Shown here: piece by piece, positions 8,713-18,102 of the stretch | Numbering within the stretch: position 1 is the stretch's first letter | Layout: each line of letters opens with the position of its first letter | The notes under the pieces: generated by a model | Told to the model about the DNA's origin: nothing | Database searches by the model: none | What the model saw: the letters and a program-made list of their open reading frames with translations, nothing else | Program-made: the position numbers and the translations under genes | Assembly: GCA_028691845.1 (NCBI GenBank) | Contig: JAQUYL010000009.1 | Location: 62,001 to 126,000, forward strand | Length of the DNA stretch: 64,000 nt | Reading direction: 5' to 3' | Source: Opitutaceae bacterium | GTDB taxonomy: Bacteria > Verrucomicrobiota > Verrucomicrobiia > Opitutales > Opitutaceae

Positions 8713-9096
8713 ATGAAACACGACAAACTGAAACTGCAAACCCAGGAATCCGCCTTGCGGGTGATCCGGCTGAGAGAGGTCCTTCCGCGTTCGATGGCGG
8801 CGGAAGTCTTCACTCGCAAAGTGATCCATCCTGCGACTTCGATCGCGGCCAACTATCGTGCGGCTCGCCGAACACGGTCGCGACGGGACTTTATAGCCAG
8901 GATGGACATAGTCGGAAAGGAGGCGGATAGGACGGCTCCCTGGACCGAATTGATCGCACAAACCCGCTTGCTGGCCGCAACAAAAACGAGGGCGTTTCAA
9001 AATGAAACCGAGGCGCTTACGGCCATCGCCGTCGCCTCCATGCGTGCTGCCCGCTTGCACGCCGGCACTCCGAACTCCCAACTCTGCGCTTCCTGA
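8713..9096 (+). CDS. four helix bundle protein (23S rRNA intervening-sequence type)
   Basis: A 127-residue all-helical protein of the family found inside 23S rRNA intervening sequences and at scattered intergenic sites. Recognisable features are RVIRLREVLPRSMAAEVFTRKVIHPATSIAANYRAA (helices 1-2, with the S-x-x-ANYRAA motif), RSRRDFIARMDIVGKEADRTAPW (helix 3, the K-EA-x-T-x-W motif) and a final helix. These proteins form pentameric bundles; their function is unknown. The gene interrupts two permease genes of one operon. Its stop overlaps the next ATG by one base, and it is bounded by inverted repeats, all suggesting a later insertion. Start at 8713 because family members begin close to this point. 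Confidence 0.85.
   Translation: MKHDKLKLQTQESALRVIRLREVLPRSMAAEVFTRKVIHPATSIAANYRAARRTRSRRDFIARMDIVGKEADRTAPWTELIAQTRLLAATKTRAFQNETEALTAIAVASMRAARLHAGTPNSQLCAS
9064..9078 (-). repeat. right arm of the imperfect inverted repeat flanking the four-helix-bundle gene
   Basis: Its reverse complement, GGAGTTCGGAGTGCC, matches 8666-8680 at 13 of 15 positions. It lies within the last codons of the four-helix-bundle gene, so insertion may have supplied that gene's stop. Confidence 0.5.
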
Positions 9097-10337
9097 TGCC
9101 TCTGTCCGAAATCCTCCATATGGCGATCGCCTCGCTGGGCGCGAACAAGCTGCGTTCGTTTCTCACCATGCTGGGCATCACCATCGGCGTGTTCTCCGTC
9201 ATCGGGGTCATGACGGCCGTGCAGGCCCTGCGCGGTTCCATCGAGACCGGCCTCAGCTTCCTCGGTTCCAACACATTCCAGTTTGCCAAGTATCCGACGG
9301 GTTTTACCGACGACCACGATAACCGCCGCCGCTACAGGCTGCGGCGCGACATCACCCTGGCTCAGGCCATGCGCTATCAGCGGATGATGGCGGGCATTGC
9401 CAAGAACGTCTGCCTAAAGACATTTTATAACGAAGGGCAGGCGCAGGCGACTTATGCCGGGCGGCAGACCACTCCCGACGTCACCCTGGGCGGCAGCAAT
9501 GAGTATTTCCTCAACGCCAACCAGTACAACATCGACGTGGGACGCAATTTTCAGGCCGACGACATCGAGCTCGTGCGTCCCGTCATCATCATCGGGCAGG
9601 ATGTCGTCCAAAAGCTTTTCCCCGCAGAATCCCCGCTTGGGAAAATGATCAAGATCCGCGAACGCACTTATGTCGTCATCGGCACGTATGAGAAGAAAGA
9701 CACGTCTTTCGGCCAGAGCCAGGACAACATCGCGATGATTCCCATCACCCGGTACATTGCCGATTACGGCTCGCAGGATCGCTCCATCAACCTCGCCACC
9801 GAGGCTTTTAGCCAGGAAGCCTACTATGCGACGCTCGACAAGGCCGTCACCGTCATGCGCATAGTCCGCGGCCTCCAGCCCGAGGAGGTAAACGATTTTG
9901 AGATCTACTCCAACGAATCGCTCATCGCCGCCTTCGCCAAGGTGGCCGACGCCGTCACAAAGGGATCTTTTGTCATCAGCGGCATCGCCCTGCTGGCCGC
10001 GGGCGTCGGCATCATGAACATCATGCTCGTGAGTGTGACCGAGCGCACCAGGGAGATTGGCGTCCGCAAGGCCATCGGTGCGCGCCAACATTCCATCCTG
10101 ACGCAATTTCTCACCGAGGCGGTGACGATTTCCCTTGCCGGCGGTCTGTTGGGCATCCTGCTCGGCGTAATCGGTGGAAACGCGGTGGCCATGTTTTTGA
10201 AGGCGAGCGTTGTTTTCCCGTGGCACTGGGCACTGGTCGGCGTAGTGGTGTGCTCCGGCATCGGCGTCGGCTTCGGATTTTATCCCGCGTGGAAGGCCGC
10301 CTCGCTCGATCCCATCGAGGCGTTGCGCTACGAATAA
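9096..10337 (+). CDS. ABC transporter permease 2, MacB/FtsX type
   Basis: A 413-residue paralogue of permease 1. The first helix is at about residues 20-42 (SFLTMLGITIGVFSVIGVM), followed by a periplasmic MacB_PCD domain and three C-terminal helices. The coupling motif is VSVTERTREIGVRKAIGARQHSI and the end is LDPIEALRYE. The two permeases align along their length but differ enough to be an old duplication, so a heterodimer with one shared ATPase is likely. Its ATG (9096) overlaps the stop of the inserted four-helix-bundle gene. Substrates cannot be deduced. Confidence 0.92.
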   Translation: MPLSEILHMAIASLGANKLRSFLTMLGITIGVFSVIGVMTAVQALRGSIETGLSFLGSNTFQFAKYPTGFTDDHDNRRRYRLRRDITLAQAMRYQRMMAGIAKNVCLKTFYNEGQAQATYAGRQTTPDVTLGGSNEYFLNANQYNIDVGRNFQADDIELVRPVIIIGQDVVQKLFPAESPLGKMIKIRERTYVVIGTYEKKDTSFGQSQDNIAMIPITRYIADYGSQDRSINLATEAFSQEAYYATLDKAVTVMRIVRGLQPEEVNDFEIYSNESLIAAFAKVADAVTKGSFVISGIALLAAGVGIMNIMLVSVTERTREIGVRKAIGARQHSILTQFLTEAVTISLAGGLLGILLGVIGGNAVAMFLKASVVFPWHWALVGVVVCSGIGVGFGFYPAWKAASLDPIEALRYE

Positions 10338-10410
10338 TCACTGTTCGCTGGCGACGGCCGGACCCCGCCCCAGGTTCTGTCCCGTCCGGCGCCGCGCCGG
10401 CAGGTTTCAG

Positions 10411-10433
10411 AATGTCACATCAAGGGTGACATT
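10411..10433. repeat. palindrome, copy A of the TGTCAY-N7-RTGACA family
   Basis: AATGTCAC-ATCAAGG-GTGACATT: perfect 8-bp arms around a 7-nt core. It lies 106 bp upstream of the TPR gene and 74 bp after the permease operon. Copies B to F are at 29.4 kb and 38.8 kb. An operator for a dimeric regulator or a small dispersed repeat are the two readings. Confidence 0.6.
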
Positions 10434-10538
10434 TTCTCTTGGTCGGGCCGCGTCCCGCCGCAAAAAACGAGGCGAATTGCGGCTGACCGCTTCTGGCCTT
10501 GGCCCGCGGAAGGACTTCGCTAGGGTCGCTTTGCTACT

Positions 10539-12911
10539 GTGAGACTGACGATCAAACTCAACCCCGCCTGGCGTTGCAGCCTTTCGGCCGATGATCGGCG
10601 ACTCTGGTTGCTGCGATCTGCCGCACTGAGAATCGATCTCTCTACCAATCCGCTCTGGCTCGTGGAGATATACCACAAGCGGCTGCTGTCCATCCTAACC
10701 GCACTGACCCTTGTGTTTTATCTTTCGACCACTGCTGGCCTGTATCTCTGGCTGGCGCGCAATCCGCACAACCAGGTGGAGTGGGGCGATCTCGCCCTGC
10801 CGTGGCACTGGCGCGACCTGCGCGCCAGACTCGGCGACACGGCCATTCTCGATGCGCAGGAAAACCTGGAACAGCGGGACTATGCCTCGGCCTATTCGCA
10901 TCTGCGCGGCGGCCTTGCCCGCTCGCCCGGAAATGCCAGGGGGCGGGTGCTGCTGGCGCAACTGATCGCGGGATCTGATCCACTCCGCGCCCTCGAACTC
11001 ATGGAGGAGGGGTTGCCCTATTCGGCCCACGACATTGGGTGCCTCCGGGAACTTGCGAGCCTCTACCAGCAGCATCAGGCGCTCACTCGGGGGCTGGCCG
11101 CGTTTGACCGCTTGTTGGCGTCACCCGGACAAGGAGCGCTGCCAGAGGACGCGCGGAACTTTCTCGTCAATACCCGGGCTGAATTTCTGCTCGCCGCCGG
11201 TCGGCCGGCCGAGGCATTGCAGACGTTGACTGCGAGTGAGGCGCCGCCGCCGGCCCACCCGGAAGCCGGGTCAGCCCGGCAACTGATCATGATTTCCGCA
11301 TTGCTGCGCCTCGGACGTGCCAAAGAAGCGCGTCCGCTGCTGGAGCAGGCGCTGGCTGGTCCGGGGCCGGCCCGCCCGGAGGTGATCCGCCTTGAAGCCG
11401 AATTCTGTTTGGCGTGCAACGACGCCGATCACCTCGGCAGCGCGCTGCGGCGGCTGAAGGCTGTCATGCCGGCCGATGATCCACAACCCTACCTGTTCGC
11501 TTTCAGTTGCTGGCACCGGCTCAGGCGGCCCTTGCTGCGCGAGGCCGCCGAGACCGAATTCTACCAGTATTTTGGCACGAATGAACGGGCCCTGCAGCTT
11601 TTCGCCGTCTTGCTGGGCAGCCTTGATCTCGACGACACCATCAGGCGAGTCCGTTCCCGGGCGATGGCGGCAGGCTGGAGCGGCTTTGCCTATCAGGTGC
11701 ACCTTACCGAGGCGCTGCTGCGCCGCGGTGATTTTGAACAAGCATCCCGGCTCCTGCGTGAATGGGAGGGGAGCACGGAAAAACTCGCCGCCCCCCAGCG
11801 GTTCTATCCCGAGTTCGTCAAACGCCTCACGCGGGTGGCGGCCACCGGCACCGACGAGCAGGCTGAAGCTTTGGCGCGTTTGCTCGCGGAGAACCGCGCC
11901 CTGATCCAGCCCGCCCTCTATGAGTTGACCGTCGGATTGCTGATGCAGTGGGGCCGGCTTGAGTTGAGCCACCGCGTGCTGCACCTGGCCCTCGCCAGTT
12001 ATCCATACAGCGATCCTTTGCTCGCCAGGCAGGCCGCAGTTGAGCAGCGCCTTGCCGTCGCGCGACCGGCCGAGGCGGCTGTGGCTGTAAGCGAACCGGC
12101 GGTCACGCCGTTGCCCGCCACCGCAAAAGAGGCCTTGGCCGCCTTGGATTCATTGCTGCAACAGGATTCACTCGGTGCGGCACGTGATTTGCTGGGGCGC
12201 ATCCGGCGGGATAATCCCGCCTGGCTACCCGACCAGGAGGCCCCACTGGCAGTGCGTGAAATCCAGCTTTTGCTGTCCGCCGCCGATGCCGGGGCCAGCC
12301 GTGCGCTGATACGTCAGTACCTGGCCCGCCATCTTGGCGATGATGACGCCGCGCTGGCCCTGGTCACGCTGGCGCAGAATCTGGCCGCACGACAGCGTAC
12401 GGCCGAGGCGCGCCTGCTGCACGACGAGATCCTGACGTCGTCCGGCACCGCGCCGCGAGTTGCCGCCGCCTTGCGCTCTCTGGGCCTGCCCGATGATTTG
12501 AAGGAGGAGCTGGCCGGTCGCGAAACCGCCTTGCGGGCCCTCGACCGCTGGCTCGATGCCGGCCAGTGGTCGCAGGCTGAACGGTTGTTGGAACGGCTGC
12601 GTGGCTCCCCGCCGGATTGGGCGGCCGAGGCCCGGATCGACCTGAGGGCGCGCGAGGTGCGGTTGCGGCTCGGACTGGAACAAAAGCCGGCGGCTTTGCT
12701 GGCTTTTCGGGAAATCGTTCTCCCGTCCGGGGCCGCACGCTTTGCGGCGTTCCGTCTCGTGCGCGACTACAGGGCGAAGGGCGAACCGTTGCGGGCGCTG
12801 CTGCTTGCCGAGGAAACGGTCCGCCTTCTGCCCGGCGACAAGGCTGCGGAAAAGTTGCTCCAGGAAGCCCGGGCCGGCCTGCCACCGCCGGAACTCCCTC
12901 CCGAACCGTAA
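10539..12911 (+). CDS. TPR-rich membrane-anchored protein, function unknown
   Basis: A 790-residue protein with one membrane segment at about residues 48-70 and a long helical remainder made of tetratricopeptide-like units. Examples are AILDAQENLEQRDYASAYSHLRGGLARSPGNARGRVLLA and repeated A-E-A-LQTL or A-EARPLLEQAL units. It probably scaffolds protein contacts on one face of the membrane. The GTG at 10539 is the first available start; a later start closer to the membrane segment is possible because the first 35 residues look poorly conserved. There is no catalytic motif. A palindrome of the TGTCA-TGACA family lies just upstream. It is monocistronic between the efflux operon and a convergent U32 gene. 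Confidence 0.75.
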   Translation: MRLTIKLNPAWRCSLSADDRRLWLLRSAALRIDLSTNPLWLVEIYHKRLLSILTALTLVFYLSTTAGLYLWLARNPHNQVEWGDLALPWHWRDLRARLGDTAILDAQENLEQRDYASAYSHLRGGLARSPGNARGRVLLAQLIAGSDPLRALELMEEGLPYSAHDIGCLRELASLYQQHQALTRGLAAFDRLLASPGQGALPEDARNFLVNTRAEFLLAAGRPAEALQTLTASEAPPPAHPEAGSARQLIMISALLRLGRAKEARPLLEQALAGPGPARPEVIRLEAEFCLACNDADHLGSALRRLKAVMPADDPQPYLFAFSCWHRLRRPLLREAAETEFYQYFGTNERALQLFAVLLGSLDLDDTIRRVRSRAMAAGWSGFAYQVHLTEALLRRGDFEQASRLLREWEGSTEKLAAPQRFYPEFVKRLTRVAATGTDEQAEALARLLAENRALIQPALYELTVGLLMQWGRLELSHRVLHLALASYPYSDPLLARQAAVEQRLAVARPAEAAVAVSEPAVTPLPATAKEALAALDSLLQQDSLGAARDLLGRIRRDNPAWLPDQEAPLAVREIQLLLSAADAGASRALIRQYLARHLGDDDAALALVTLAQNLAARQRTAEARLLHDEILTSSGTAPRVAAALRSLGLPDDLKEELAGRETALRALDRWLDAGQWSQAERLLERLRGSPPDWAAEARIDLRAREVRLRLGLEQKPAALLAFREIVLPSGAARFAAFRLVRDYRAKGEPLRALLLAEETVRLLPGDKAAEKLLQEARAGLPPPELPPEP

Positions 12912-13111
12912 GTAGGTCAACTAAACCCGATGGGCGGAAGCCTTGGGCGGCAGTCTTATTCATGAGGTCGCCGGCCAGCGAGCCTCCTTAATCGATTTGA
13001 TCTTGGCTCCGCTCAGAATTGGAGAATTGCGCGATGGGACACTGTGAACTGCTCCCCAAACTCGCGGAATTTGATTTTGCGAGCGCGTCTCGGGACCGGC
13101 TGGGGAGGGGG

Positions 13112-15796
13112 TTACGTCCCTTTGCGCGGGAGGATGCGGGCCGGTGCTTCGAGTTGACCGCGGGTGACGCCGAGCTGGTTGAGGAGCTTAAGCTCGCGCC
13201 AGATTTCCGCGCCGCTGATCTCCCCGTCGAGCAGCTGGCGGTAGCGCATCACGGTGCGGCGCAGTTCGTCCGCTCCCTCGTTGAGGAAATCGATGCGGAA
13301 TGAGCGCGCCCCGAGCGCGAGCAGGTGGGACACAAACTCGGCTCCAGTCTGTGCGCGGCTGTTGTAGACCGTGTTGCGACAGCCCGCGTCCGCCTTGACC
13401 GGATGCTCGGCACCGATGCGGTCGCGCAGGCGCAGGTCGTGCCGGTCGCAGGGTCGGCCGCAGTCGTGGTAGTCCTTGCCCGAAGTGAGGAAGGCGCAGA
13501 ATACGCAATGCTCCATGTGAAACATCGGCATGTGCTGGTGGATGGTGATGTCGAACCACCCCGGTGGCGCGCTTTGCAGCAGGCCGTCGAGCTGGGAGAT
13601 GTTCAGATCATAGCTGGCGGTGACGCGTTCCAGGCCGTGATGGCGGATAAAATAGTCGGCACTCCAGACGTTGGCGACATTCAGCGAAAAATCGCCGCGC
13701 CGGCGGTCGCCGGCAAAAAAACGCAGATGATCGTGGTTGCGCACGAGGTAGCCGTCCGCCGCCGAGGAGCGCACCTGTTCAAGAATCCATTCGTCGCCGG
13801 GTTTGTGGATGCGCGGAGGCGCAACCCATATGGATGACTGAGGCTGCCCTGAGTTAGCGGGCGCGTGGCCGGCCTGCAGCTCGCGGAATCGGGCCACCGC
13901 GGAGCGATAGTGCTTGGGGTCCTCAAATTCGCAGTAAATCGTGCGCGCACCAGCGGACCAGGCCGCCTCCAGTTGATCCAACTGACGCATGACGACGATG
14001 AGCTCGGGTGCGCCTTTGCCGCTGCCGGGATCGGGCTCTCCCGCGCCACTCCCGGCGCGGGACGCTTCGCGCGCGAGCCGGCTGGCTCCCGCGGGGGCGG
14101 AATTCAGCCGCCAGCGTTTGGGGGCGGCCCGCTGGGCTTCCAGATCCGCCACGGCCCGGCGGCGCAGGGCATTCAGTTCGCGCACGGGCAAGATTACTTG
14201 GCCCTCCAAATGGCATTTGAGTGAAGCGAGCTTGAACGGGGTGCCACCGAGGCGGCCGAGTTGCTCGGTCAGGCGCTCCACGGTCAGGGGCTGGGTGTCG
14301 GCGGGAGTGAGCGGCAGGGCGGACTCGGCTTGGGCGACATGGCCCAGTTCATCCCGGCCGATCAAAGTGAGAGGTGTGCCCGCGCGGCCATGCACTTCGA
14401 AGTTGAGGTCGCGGCGGAAACGCGGCGGCCCGTTCGCATAGGTCTGGCGCAGCCGGCGGTCGAGCTCGGGATCGTTGGTCTTCCAGACGCGGTCGCCGAT
14501 ATGAAGGCGCGAGAAATCGATGTCACCGCGGCCAAAGCGCAACACGGCCTCGCCGTTGCGCGGTTCGACCTGATAGACGCGGCCGCCTTCCTCCTTCTCG
14601 TCGGGCCGGCCGGCATCAAAGACGATGCCGTCGCCCGGCTTAATCGGGCTGGCGAGCCTGAGCGACACGCTTTCACCGGTGATGCGGCTGACAAGGCCGA
14701 GAAAGACCCCGCGCTTGGTGCCGAACCGCGCATGCACGAGCTCCTGATTGTTCGTCCCGCCGAACCAGCCGGTGTACAGGCCGCGCGAAAAGCCCATTTG
14801 CAGATCGTAGTCGAACTCTTGATGAAGCTCGGCAAGGAGCTTGGTCTCCGCAGCGGCCGCGGTTTCGGTGCCTTGCGCGGAATTCGCCCGCTGGTCGCTT
14901 TCAACTTCGCCCATGATACGGTCGAGCGCCCGGCGGTAGGCGCGGGTGATGTTGGCCACATATTCCGGGCTTTTAAGGCGTCCTTCGATCTTGAGGGAGG
15001 CGACGCCGAGGCGCACCAGATCGGGCAGGACATCGAGGCTGGCCAAATCCTGCGGACTGAGGAGGTAGCGCCGGTCGCCGAGTTCTAGCAGGCGGCCGTC
15101 GACGACCAGCTCGTATGGCATGCGGCAGGCCTGGGCGCACTCGCCGCGGTTGGCGGAGCGTCCGCCGAGCGATTCACTTGTGAGGCATTGACCGGAGTAG
15201 GCAACGCAGAGCGCGCCATGAACGAAGACCTCCAAAGGCAGGGGCGAGGCGCCGGGCGAGAGGCGAGAGGTTCCGGTCTGTGCCGCCTGGATGGCGGCGA
15301 TCTCATTGAGGGAGTTTTCCCGGGCAAGGACGACGAGCTGCGCACCGAGGTCGCGGGCAAAGTCCACGCCGGCCGCGCTGGTGATCGTCATCTGGGTCGA
15401 GCAGTGGATGGGAAAATCCGGCGAAAGGGCGCGAATGAGACGGCAGATGCCGACGTCCTGCACGATGGCCGCGTCGGCGCCGGCGGCGATGATGGTCTTG
15501 AGATGAGCCTCCGCCTCGGCGAGTTCGTCGGCAAAGACAAGGGTGTTGAACGTCACATAACCGCGGACGCCGCGTCGGTGGAGAAACGCCATCAGGCGGG
15601 GAAGGTCGGCGACGGTAAAATTGTGCGCCCGCATGCGGGCATTGAACCGTTCAAGTCCGAAATAGATCGCATCGGCGCCGTTTTCGATGGCGGCACGCAT
15701 ACACTCCCAGTCTCCGGCGGGAGCGAGAATCTCGGGCCGGCGCAGCGGATTGGCCAGCCCGGCGCCGGCAGCGGTGGAGTGGGCAGCAGACGGCAT
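13112..15796 (-). CDS. U32 family peptidase, RlhA/YdcP-like, long form
   Basis: An 894-residue member of the U32 family, whose RlhA branch makes 5-hydroxycytidine in 23S rRNA. The N-terminal U32 domain starts RRPEILAPAGDWECMRAAIENGADAIYFG. The cysteine cluster around residues 205-235 (CVAYSGQC, CAQAC) is the family signature and probably binds an iron-sulfur cluster. A middle collagenase-like part contains LKSPEYVANITRAYRRALD. The C-terminal 280 residues hold a second TIM-barrel-like half with CVFCAFLTSG and CGRPCDRHDL. Two low-complexity stretches rich in Ser, Pro, Ala and Gly (near residues 193-206 and 590-620) look like in-frame insertions. It is convergent with the TPR gene. Confidence 0.88.
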   Translation of the reverse strand: MPSAAHSTAAGAGLANPLRRPEILAPAGDWECMRAAIENGADAIYFGLERFNARMRAHNFTVADLPRLMAFLHRRGVRGYVTFNTLVFADELAEAEAHLKTIIAAGADAAIVQDVGICRLIRALSPDFPIHCSTQMTITSAAGVDFARDLGAQLVVLARENSLNEIAAIQAAQTGTSRLSPGASPLPLEVFVHGALCVAYSGQCLTSESLGGRSANRGECAQACRMPYELVVDGRLLELGDRRYLLSPQDLASLDVLPDLVRLGVASLKIEGRLKSPEYVANITRAYRRALDRIMGEVESDQRANSAQGTETAAAAETKLLAELHQEFDYDLQMGFSRGLYTGWFGGTNNQELVHARFGTKRGVFLGLVSRITGESVSLRLASPIKPGDGIVFDAGRPDEKEEGGRVYQVEPRNGEAVLRFGRGDIDFSRLHIGDRVWKTNDPELDRRLRQTYANGPPRFRRDLNFEVHGRAGTPLTLIGRDELGHVAQAESALPLTPADTQPLTVERLTEQLGRLGGTPFKLASLKCHLEGQVILPVRELNALRRRAVADLEAQRAAPKRWRLNSAPAGASRLAREASRAGSGAGEPDPGSGKGAPELIVVMRQLDQLEAAWSAGARTIYCEFEDPKHYRSAVARFRELQAGHAPANSGQPQSSIWVAPPRIHKPGDEWILEQVRSSAADGYLVRNHDHLRFFAGDRRRGDFSLNVANVWSADYFIRHHGLERVTASYDLNISQLDGLLQSAPPGWFDITIHQHMPMFHMEHCVFCAFLTSGKDYHDCGRPCDRHDLRLRDRIGAEHPVKADAGCRNTVYNSRAQTGAEFVSHLLALGARSFRIDFLNEGADELRRTVMRYRQLLDGEISGAEIWRELKLLNQLGVTRGQLEAPARILPRKGT

Positions 15797-15842
15797 GGCG
15801 GAACGATGCGCCGGACGGCGGGTATGGCAAGGACCCTGAGGC

Positions 15843-17501
15843 TCACTTGTGCCGGCCGTGGCGAATGATGTCCCAGATCACATAAAAGCCCAGCATGGCC
15901 GAGATCAGGTAGCCGAAGAGACCGAGGGCGGGATAGCCGAGAATGCTGGGTTCGATCCCCGTCGTGATGATGAGCGACGAGCCGATGATGAGCGAACCGA
16001 TGACGACGCCAAGGGCGATGCGGTTCGCGGCGACGCGCATGGCCTCATCGATTTCCTGAAGGCCGTGATGTTGCAGGTTGACGGTGAGATTGTCGTGCTC
16101 GAGCCGCCGCACGAGCCGATGCAGCTCGGCGGGGAGTTCATGCAGCCCGGTCAGGCTGTTGCGCAGCAGTTCTTGCGTCCGGCGGAGAATGGTGCGCGGA
16201 CTGTGGCGTTCGCGATATACCTCCCTGAGCACGGAGCGAGTGTGCGCGCGCAGGTCAAACTGCGGATCGAGCGTCCGCCCGACCTCCTCGATGGCGAGCA
16301 CTGCTTTGGCCATGAGACAGTAGTCCCGCGAAAGGTGGATGCCCTGCCGGCCAAAAATGAACAAGAGCTTGAGCATGGCCCGGCCAAGCTGCGGCCGGCC
16401 GAGATCGAAATTCAGGTCCTCGCGCAGGGTCAGCGTGACCTCTTTTTCCATGGTGCGGAGATCCGGACGGGCATCGGGCGGGGCCAGATCGGCGGCAATT
16501 TGCACAATGCGCTCGGCGTCGTGCTCGACGGCGGCCACCCAGAAATCCGCCAGCGCATAACGGTAGCGGCGGGTCAGATGGCCGGCGAGGCCCCAATCGA
16601 GAAAACTGAGCCGACCGTCATCGGTCACAAATACGTTCCCTGAATGGGGGTCGGCGTGGAAAAAACCGGCTATCAGCACTTGGCGGATCAGCGACTCCGC
16701 TCCGTGGATGGCAAGGGTGTGCAGTTGCTCCGACGGCACCGGCGTGGTCTCCCTCACGGGATGGCCGTTCACCCGTTCCATCACGAGCACTCGCCCGGTG
16801 CTGAGCTCGTGGATCACTCGTGGGGCAAAGACGCGGTCGGGATGCGGATTGAGCGTGTTGAAATACTCCTGATTGCGCGCTTCGTTGCCGAAATCCAACT
16901 CGCGCTGAACACCCCGGCTGGCCTCAGCCAGGACGGCCGGTAGGTCGTAAGGCCGGAGTGCGGTGATGTGCTGATGCAGTTGTCCCGCCAGCCAGGAGGC
17001 GAGATCGAGGTCGGTTTCCAGGATGCGCCGGATGCCGGGTTTTTGCACCTTGATGGCGACCGCCCGGCCGTCGCTGCGCAATCGGGCAAAATAAACCTGT
17101 GCGAGCGAAGCGGAGGCGATGGGCGTCTCGTCAAATTCGGAAAAAACCTCTTCCAGCCGGCAGCCTAGGTCCTCCACCAGCACGGACCGCAATTCCTCGA
17201 AGGGGCGGGGGGTTACCTGATCCTGCAACTTGCGCAGCTCGAGGATGAGCGGGTGCGGCAGCACGTCGGGCCGCATGGACAGGAACTGGCCCAGTTTTAC
17301 GAAGGCGGGTCCCAGTTGCTCCGCAGCCAGGCGGATGCGCTCATAAAGAGTGCGCGGCGGCCCGGGCTGCGGAACAAATCGCTGCCAGATTCCAGCCGGC
17401 AAATCGATTTGGCCGAGCAGGTCGGCAAACCCGTGGCGCGCGATGACGGTGAGGATTTCCTTGGCGCGGACGGCGTGGCTGAGAAGCTCAAAAGGCTTCA
17501 C
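15843..17501 (-). CDS. AarF/UbiB (ABC1) family atypical kinase
   Basis: A 552-residue UbiB-like protein, an atypical kinase/ATPase linked to quinone synthesis. The KxGQ motif is in AFVKLGQFLSMRPDVLP. The Ala-rich nucleotide loop is ASASLAQVYFA, the ion-pair lysine is in VAIKVQKPG, the catalytic loop is FFHADPHSGNVFV, and the metal aspartate is in FLDWG (usually FLDFG). Two C-terminal membrane helices follow (about residues 490-545), as in bacterial UbiB. The GTG start overlaps the stop of the upstream phasin-like gene (GTGA), so the pair is translationally coupled. No other ubiquinone or menaquinone genes are nearby, so its substrate remains open. Confidence 0.92.
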   Translation of the reverse strand: MKPFELLSHAVRAKEILTVIARHGFADLLGQIDLPAGIWQRFVPQPGPPRTLYERIRLAAEQLGPAFVKLGQFLSMRPDVLPHPLILELRKLQDQVTPRPFEELRSVLVEDLGCRLEEVFSEFDETPIASASLAQVYFARLRSDGRAVAIKVQKPGIRRILETDLDLASWLAGQLHQHITALRPYDLPAVLAEASRGVQRELDFGNEARNQEYFNTLNPHPDRVFAPRVIHELSTGRVLVMERVNGHPVRETTPVPSEQLHTLAIHGAESLIRQVLIAGFFHADPHSGNVFVTDDGRLSFLDWGLAGHLTRRYRYALADFWVAAVEHDAERIVQIAADLAPPDARPDLRTMEKEVTLTLREDLNFDLGRPQLGRAMLKLLFIFGRQGIHLSRDYCLMAKAVLAIEEVGRTLDPQFDLRAHTRSVLREVYRERHSPRTILRRTQELLRNSLTGLHELPAELHRLVRRLEHDNLTVNLQHHGLQEIDEAMRVAANRIALGVVIGSLIIGSSLIITTGIEPSILGYPALGLFGYLISAMLGFYVIWDIIRHGRHK

Positions 17502-17818
17502 GGTTCATTCGCTCGCGAGGGGGCCTCGGCCAGCTTCGTTTCGAGAACCTTCACCCGTGCCTCGAGTTCGGCCAGCCGCTTCTGGGTGGTCTCGTCCTTC
17601 CGGGCCACGGATTCCTTCAGCTTCGAGCTGAGATCGGCGGCCAGCTCATCGAATTCGCGCCGGCCCTGTTCGGCGATCTTCTCGGCCATGATCCGAGCAT
17701 CGTCCGCCTTGACCTTGCCTTGACGGACAAAGTCATCGAGGGCGGATTCAATTTTTTCCTTGGTGACGACAGCGGCGCCCACGCCCGCGAGCAGAGTCTT
17801 TTTCAGGAGGTCGATCAT
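17498..17818 (-). CDS. phasin-like coiled-coil protein
   Basis: A 106-residue protein. A short hydrophobic N-terminus (MIDLLKKTLLAGVGAAVVTKEKIE) leads into an amphipathic region and a C-terminal coiled coil (TQKRLAELEARVKVLETKLAEA). This arrangement resembles phasin-family and polyhydroxyalkanoate-associated proteins, which coat hydrophobic surfaces. It is encoded directly before the UbiB gene with a 4-base overlap, so the two products probably act together, perhaps by presenting lipid. The ATG at 17818 is chosen because homology and a sensible N-terminus begin there; the frame open to 18106 upstream reads as low-quality sequence. Confidence 0.75.
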   Translation of the reverse strand: MIDLLKKTLLAGVGAAVVTKEKIESALDDFVRQGKVKADDARIMAEKIAEQGRREFDELAADLSSKLKESVARKDETTQKRLAELEARVKVLETKLAEAPSRANEP

Positions 17819-18102
17819 AACAAAAACGCACCGTAGAGGTGTCCGGCGTTTGCGGCAAACGCAAAGGCGCGGCACCGGGTCGTTTTTGGGAAGATGATCG
17901 CATTCCTGTCTGGCCGGACAAAATATGGCCGCAAACCATGCCGTCAGGAGTGACCGCGAACCTCGGAACAACTGGGGAAGGGATCCATGGCATGTGACAC
18001 GTGATCCGGCCCGTGATTGCTCCCCGGGGCGGATCCGTCGGGAAGGGAGCGGCTCGAGCTGCTGATAACGACCAGGGAGCGATTGTCCGCCCCGTCCCGC
18101 AG

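Noticed and set aside
13019..13303. 94-codon plus-strand frame at the 3' end of the U32 gene
   Set aside because: Mostly antisense to U32 and without similarity.
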